From: Lepas anatifera
Lineage: Eukaryota > Arthropoda > Thecostraca > Lepadidae
DNA: 64,000 nt
Assembly: GCA_034440635.1 (NCBI GenBank)
Contig: JAOTON010001604.1
Coordinates: forward strand, 322,501-386,500
Direction of reading: 5' to 3'
Shown: one piece after another, positions 23,101 through 64,000 of the stretch
Position numbering within the stretch: position 1 is the first letter of the stretch
How the letters are laid out: each line of letters starts with the position of its first letter
The notes under the pieces: generated by a model
What the model saw: the letters and a program-made list of their open reading frames with translations, nothing else
Database searches by the model: none
What the model was told of the DNA's origin: nothing
Translations under genes and position numbers: made by a program

Positions 23101-24372
23101 ACCGCCACTATCCACGGGCCTCAAGATAATAGCAAGAGAGCCTTCCCAAAAGTGCTGCCCACACCACGCTTTTCATGATGAATTCAGTGTTCAGGTAGCA
23201 GAATGCCTGACAGTTTAAAGACAGTCTGGCGGTTTAAAACAGCGCCAATATAGCGTTAAGAAACAAGGTTTTATGATAAACCTTCCGTAGGAATACAGCT
23301 CGACATCAACTCAGCCATCAGCTAAGTAGGTAAAGCTATTTCTTGAAGATAAAAGGCAAAAAGGGTTATGACAAGTTTGGCATCGCACTCATACGGAGAA
23401 CCAGTAGCCTTTACTTCCACTCCATACGGCTATACCCACGTTTTCACTGCTGTATGCTCGTTTGTACCACTAGCGAGTACGTACACAAACTCGTCAGAAA
23501 CAGGCACTGTTCATGCATTTGACGTGTTGAGGTCGCCCCGGTGAACCACGGCGCCTGCTCTGCATCTGCAGCAGCCGCAGCCCAGCGACAGGCGCGCCGC
23601 CACCCGCCCTGGGCGACAGAACGCGGAGCCTGGCCACCCCGCCGCGCGCGGCACACGGACCCGCTGTCGGCTCCGCAGCACGACTTCACACGGCCGGCGC
23701 CGCAGCCGCAGCCCCAGTCTGAGTGTAGTATGGTTGACCTCTCACCCGCCAGACTGCTAACGTCGCCGTCGCGGATTAACACATGGATTCCAGTCGTGTC
23801 CACTATGCACAAACGAGTGAGCCATCGAGCTCACGAACATGTCTCATTCAAACGCAGTAGAGTGATACAAGTCGGCCGAATAGGGTAAGACTTGGCGTCG
23901 CTTTCAGAAGTGCACGCCAATCTCGACAAGCCGTGGAGCAGTTCTAAAGGGCGAGAGCTACGTATCGTCATTCGTGCTGTCCATCCGCGACCACACACTC
24001 GCATCACCTCCCGAGATACGTGCAAACAAGTCCACCGCGTCTATACACTCCACCGCTACACTAGAGGGCGTCCACGGCGTACGCTTGGTCACGTGATCGC
24101 TACGTCACAAGGTCACAGCAGGCAGTAGTGATCACGAAGGCTGGTCACTGGTCGGACACTGGAGCTGAGGTAGCGGCAGCTGCCTCATTTCCGCGAGCGT
24201 GTCGTTCGTGTCGCCTTCACCGCCGGTGCCTGCCAATGGTGGGCTTAGTTAGCTGGTCCGAACGTGAATATGGACGCAAACGGCGGTCAGTGTGATAGGT
24301 TTCGGAGTGCTGAGACGAAGAGCATGATTATAGTTGACAAGGTGTATACTAGCCTGCCTCCTCGAACCCTGA

Positions 24373-24965
24373 AAGTGAAATACACTTAGGGATGTATATT
24401 CAGGCACATCTCTTCATCAGAATCAGGCAGGTCAAATCACAAATTCTCAGTCCTAGTGTAGCCAGGCCTCAACCTGCCAGATCTCGACCTCGAATTCGAG
24501 GTCTGGCTACAATATGGCTCAGAATTTGTGATGTTGTACCTATATAGGCAAGGTGTATCGGTGTTGGGAATGGACTTTGATGCGCAGCCCCATGAAATGG
24601 GTGACTTCTTTTGTTCGGCCCCGTAGGCTTCCTTTACGGTGGTGCACATAGTGTAGTCTGTTGCAGTTACCGTTTCGGGGTTACCTTGCATACGGCAGTG
24701 GAGGCTTTGTAAAGGGCAAAAGTTATCCGTAATAGTTAATTGCACATGTAAATGTTGAAGACGTGATTAATTTAGTAGGTGTGGGTTTCTAATTTGAAGA
24801 GTGATGATTGGGTATGCAATGCATTGCCTGATATTATACAGATCGCTGCTGAACAAATTTGGAAAAACACTTTGAGAAAAAAACAGAATTTGTGATTTGG
24901 CCTACTTGATTCTGACGAATAGCTCTGCCCGAATATATAATCTAAGTGTATTTTACATCCAGGAT
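24373..24965. repeat. Inverted-repeat element, about 0.6 kb
   Basis: The arms 24373-24448 and 24885-24965 are imperfect inverted copies. Shared stretches are AAATACACTTAG, TCAGAATCA and CAAATCACAAATTCT. A smaller palindrome (GTAGCCAGGCCTC / GAGGTCTGGCTAC) lies at 24457-24510. No family is recognised. Confidence 0.7.
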
Positions 24966-25557
24966 TCGAGAAGATAGGCCAGTGTACACCATGTCCACTT
25001 GTGGTCAGTGCGGTTTGACTGATTAGTGCCAAATGTGAATACCCCAATTTGACACACTTAGCGATCAAAGGAGTTCCATTGTCACTGGGGTAGAAAGTGG
25101 TAGGGCGGGGGAGCACCTTCCCCATTTTTTATCAGAGCTTCGCTACTTCAGCCGATCTGGCAGAATGCTTTGAAGTTCCGTCGAAAGCATGAAACGAGCG
25201 TTATAAGGAGTTAAAATCCGAAGTTCGTGACGCTTTTTTTGTCGGGGAGGAGTTTCAGAGATAATCACCGTTAGACCCTTCACCTTTTGGCCGGTGGCGA
25301 TGCCTTCGTGTTCAATGCAAACGCACTGAATGCTTACTTCTAAAACACCGTCTTGTGGACTGCATTACTGTGGTTGAACATTTTCAGACTGGTTCCATGA
25401 AATAAACTTAGGACAACACCAGATCAATCAAAAACTTAAGTCAACATGAAGATTTCAAAAGGGTGGCAGAATACCTCACATAAAGCTACAGCTATGAAAC
25501 CAGTCACAAAACCAGCGCTATGTATCAGCAAAAAGGTGCAAAACGAAATAGAATTAA

Positions 25558-26361
25558 CACGCGCATTGACGAGGGGGCGGGTACCCCTCAGGTTTTTCGG
25601 AGACAGCAGAAAAACGGCGGCGCGTAGCGCCACCGTACTTGGCATACCTTTTCCCTCATCATTTCTACAACTTCTGTGAAAATTTTAAGGTTACGTCATC
25701 TCAGGTCAGGTCACCAGTACAGGTCAAGTGACCCAACCTCAAAAAAAGTTTAAGATAGCATAAATCGGAGCAGGGTGAACTTATCCGATTGAAACTCATA
25801 TCGCATAATGGCCCCACCGAATTCTCTAAAATATGTTCCGGTATTTTTATATCGATGACCTTAGGTCAGGTACGAGGCATGACCTCTCCATTGGAAATAC
25901 ATGGGAAAAATGTTTTTACAGAACAACTCAGTAACAGATGGTGATAGAGCATTTATTTTAGCTGCATTAGACTCGCCTGGGCTTTGCAGTTCTAATGATA
26001 TGCATTTTATATAATTTGACCCTGACCTGACCTCAGGTCAGGTCAAATCGTTGATTTGACCTAGCAAGGTCAAATTATATATCATTCGATTCGGCTTGCT
26101 GAGAGGATTCATACAGTTCAAGTCGTTTTGCTCTATCTTTACTTGTTCAGATGTAATGGCCGAAAAACTGAATTTACATGTTATACCTATGACGGCATGT
26201 TTTGACCTCTCGTGACATTAAATGTGACCTGACAAAAAATTTGTTCAAATGTTTTCGATGGAGAAGTGGACGGGCAGCCCAACGCCGTTTACTGTTTTTC
26301 GCTACCTACCGTGGTTCTCGAGATCTTAGGGGGCGGGTACCCGCCCCCGTCAATGCGCGTG
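25558..26361. mobile_element. TTAA element type B, copy 2, just beyond the Pds5 stop codon
   Basis: It is flanked by TTAA at 25554-25557 and 26362-26365. The termini are CACGCGCATTGACG and CGTCAATGCGCGTG. It lies inverted relative to the copy at 14190-15030, with the subterminal GGCGGCGCGTAGCGCC hairpin near the left end at 25615-25634. The right end is 16 bp from the Pds5 stop codon, so it occupies the start of the 3' untranslated region and probably supplies the polyadenylation context. Confidence 0.88.
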
Positions 26362-26381
26362 TTAAGCCTTAACACAAGCAG

Positions 26382-61696
<35,315 letters not shown>

Positions 61697-61975
61697 TCTC
61701 AGCTGCCGACCAGCACCTGCAACAACAGCAGCCGTTGCAGCACAGGCAAGCCGCCGCCCAGTGGCCACCACACAGCGGTGGCGGATGCATTTTCGGTTGG
61801 GGGGGGTAAGCCTTTTCATGGAGCCCCCTTCGACGCTGTTGTTTGAGAAAGCAACTATCCTACCAAAATAGGGAAACTTGTTAGGTTTAAAAAGAGGTGT
61901 GCAAATAATAGATAAAAAGCCCTTCTTTTATCCCATTAACGACTTGTTTATTGAGTTTAAATTAAGCTTTCTGAT

Positions 61976-62377
61976 ATGATACTTGATCAGAGGATGCTTT
62001 TATTAGCCAAAACCATAGATCACTCAAAACCCATGAGCTATTTTGTCACTGTTCGAACATCATATCCCAGCAATACAAGACCTGCACAGCATTTTCACGT
62101 TCCATTGGCAAAGACAAAGTACAGACAATTTGCGTTGTGGCATTCAGCTCTAAAGGCTTGGAATCAGATGATATGCCTATTTTTTCCAGACATTAGCCAG
62201 GTACCAATATTGAAAGAAAAGTTAAAAGCTCACATCAGAAATCTGTTTATTGAAAACTATAAATCCCAACAGGAAGACTTACTACAAAATTGTGTATTGA
62301 TTCTTACCACAGTATCGCATACAATGTTTTCAATTACTTTGTGCCCATATGTCGTTTTCTATATTTTTTGTTGCTAA
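61976..62377 (+). pseudogene. Reverse-transcriptase C-terminal remnant (right arm copy)
   Basis: An open frame of 133 codons with PSNTRPAQHFHVPLAKTKYR, then FALWHSALKAWNQM and FFPDISQVPILKEKLKAHIR. This order (NTR, basic patch, LWN-like, short helix) is typical of the end of LINE-type reverse transcriptases. The catalytic domain is absent, so it is a fragment. Confidence 0.65.
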
Positions 62378-63239
62378 TTTTACCTTTGCTTCTTATGGTT
62401 AAAAACTCAGTTTATTCAAATACCTAACCCACTAACACTCTAAAAGGCGGTTTTCTCGTCTTCCTCGAAGGTCACTAGTTCGCCTATTTTTTCCGAGGCA
62501 GGCGTGGAAACATAAGCTAACATTTATACTCAGTAGAGTACGGAATTCCAAATAGAAATCAGAATGGAGCGAGGAGTGGTACAGCTTCAATTTTGTACCA
62601 ACATACCCTATCTTTTCCTAATCGAGTCTATTAGTGGGGTCACACGGGTAAGGCAGGGCACTCCTGCACTAACTCTTAAAAGAGGTAGTGGAATTTTAAA
62701 AAATCATCTTAAGCAGAAATCCCTCCTGAGGGATTTAGCTGTCAATCGCTAATCACAAGAAAGGGCTTACGTGTCGGAAACGGCAAAACTAGGTACCAAC
62801 CAATCTTAAACTCGCTGCTGAAAAGAAATCTTTCACTCCATGAATAAAAACTAGTCCGATTTTTTCCTCATTGCTGTCTTTAGTACTGGCTACTAAAATT
62901 TTTTATTTCTGAGTTGGCGACGTCTTACAACACGCGCACTGCAGGGGGGGGGGCTCGGAACTCCACCCCACATATTTTTCCTCGCTGGCCGGAGAACCGT
63001 TTGTAACCGAAAAATTCTACTCAGCTACATTTGAGAGAATTCAACAGCGCGTCGATTGGTGAAAGACTTTTGAAAATCGGTAACAATTGTTTTACTTACA
63101 GCCTTCAAAGTAAAAAACCTATATTTTGAGATCACTGCAATCGAGCAGTCGCACCCGGTCACCTGCATCGGAGAATCTACTTAGACCTATAATCATATCT
63201 TAAACTAAATGACAATATGAGGCTCAAAAACTTGCTTAA

Positions 63240-64000
63240 CCCTCACCCCCACCGGGGGCACCGATGCCCCACCTAAGGATTTTTTCTTCAGAATACCACA
63301 AAAACGCGGCGCAACACCGCGGGTGAGGGGTCTACCCCTCACCCCATCATTTTCCCATCATCCTTGAAATATTTACCCCAGGCCACGCTAGGTTAGGTCA
63401 CCAGGCCAGGTCAACCAAAGTCCTCTCACTTCAAATTTTGAGCTCTACCACAGCTACATTTCCAAGGCGATCGCGTTGAAACTTTCAATACTTGACGACA
63501 CTCCCAGGGTCTACAAAATGTATATTCGGGATTTTTCGATTTGGTGAAGTGAGGTTAGGTCACGAGGTGACCTCTCCATAAAAAAGCATCGGGAAAAGCT
63601 GTCTTATTATCTAAAAGTCACAAAAATGATTGCAAATGTTCGGATTTCTCAGATGAAAATGCTTGGCCACCTTTCACGGATTGTAGGGGCGATATTTTCC
63701 GTGACCTATCTGAGGTCATCACAGGTCACCACAGGTCAAAAAATTATTTTGACGGTAACTTTTGACCTAATCAAGCTAGAGCACTGAATTAACCTTCATC
63801 GTGAATATCTTGTCACTGGCTTTCATTTGATATACGGCAAGGTCATTTTCTTACCCTTTGTGACCCCAGGTCATGTTAGGTCAAGCGGTGCCATCTGGAG
63901 GTCAAACCACAGGTGGGAACTCATTATGTTTCACATAGCAGAGAAAGCCCTAGAATTTTCCTATCAAATGTACTTTACCAGATCTCAAGAGCTCTAATAA
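63240..64000. mobile_element. TTAA element type A, copy 3 (cut by the window end)
   Basis: It follows TTAA at 63236-63239 and begins CCCTCACCCCCACCGGGGG, then CACCTAAGGATTTTTTC. The next 760 bp match copies 1 and 2, including AGGTCACGAGGTGACCT near 63560. The far terminus lies outside. Confidence 0.85.

Larger units (their letters stand above)
21151..25553. other. Intergenic stretch with a GC-rich block
   Basis: About 22160-22560 and 23530-24260 are rich in GC and CpG and carry long but family-less frames on both strands, a composition seen at promoters or 5' exons. A short ATG frame begins at 24271 (MDANGGQCDRF) and ends after about 40 codons. No gene can be supported. Confidence 0.4.
61940..64000. 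repeat. Right arm of a >2-kb inverted repeat, running off the window
   Basis: Reverse complement of 56228-58290 with visible divergence. It starts near TATTGAGTTTAAATTAAGC and continues to the last base. It lies upstream of the Pds5 start codon, while the left arm is inside intron 1, so the pair brackets exon 1. Confidence 0.87.

Overview
The window is animal nuclear DNA, most likely from an arthropod. Its two recognisable genes are split into short exons with GT/AG introns. The Pds5 protein reads like arthropod Pds5. Intergenic and intronic DNA is full of small non-autonomous transposons, minisatellites and microsatellites. A crustacean or other non-insect arthropod is my guess only; nothing here fixes the species. 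No tRNA, rRNA, CRISPR array or bacterial-type operon was seen.

Gene 1 (minus strand, about 7.5 to 2.39 kb) encodes a BTB-BACK-PHR protein of the BTBD1/2/3/6 type. Three exons were found: 7347-7502, 4511-4824 and 2390-3557. Its true 5' end was not identified. Gene 2 (minus strand, 61.70 to 26.38 kb) is the cohesin regulator Pds5. I could place 20 exons with matching splice phases, about 1,370 codons once two one-base frameshifts are allowed for. The first six exons carry the N-terminal HEAT repeats with the APEAPY motif, the middle exons the rest of the HEAT solenoid, and the last four a charged Lys/Arg/Glu/Pro-rich tail. The two genes are neighbours on one strand with no visible functional link.

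The 18 kb between the genes (7.9-25.5 kb) holds no gene I recognise. It contains a foldback element, a nested pair of TTAA-flanked elements, an hAT-type MITE with an exact 8-bp target duplication, a decayed Penelope-like retroelement with a GIY-YIG remnant and a hammerhead-like motif, and a GC-rich block at 22.2-24.3 kb. Pds5 introns hold three larger non-autonomous hAT elements with 8-bp target duplications, at 32.9-35.2, 44.8-45.8 and 51.0-53.1 kb. They also hold further TTAA elements, a tandemly duplicated 0.46-kb unit with (CT)n tracts, and a >2-kb inverted repeat carrying a reverse-transcriptase tail.

The most unusual observations are these. (1) Minisatellites sit on splice junctions. 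Arrays at Pds5 exon 6, Pds5 exon 13 and BTB exon A are tandem copies of the exon end plus its 5' splice site, and the array before Pds5 exon 12 repeats a 3'-splice-site-like unit. (2) A family of TTAA-flanked elements shares conserved GC-rich hairpins and is packed with AGGTCA/TGACCT, the nuclear-receptor half-site. (3) Pds5 has two single-base frameshifts, both at or beside C-runs. These look like assembly errors or real lesions and should be checked first.
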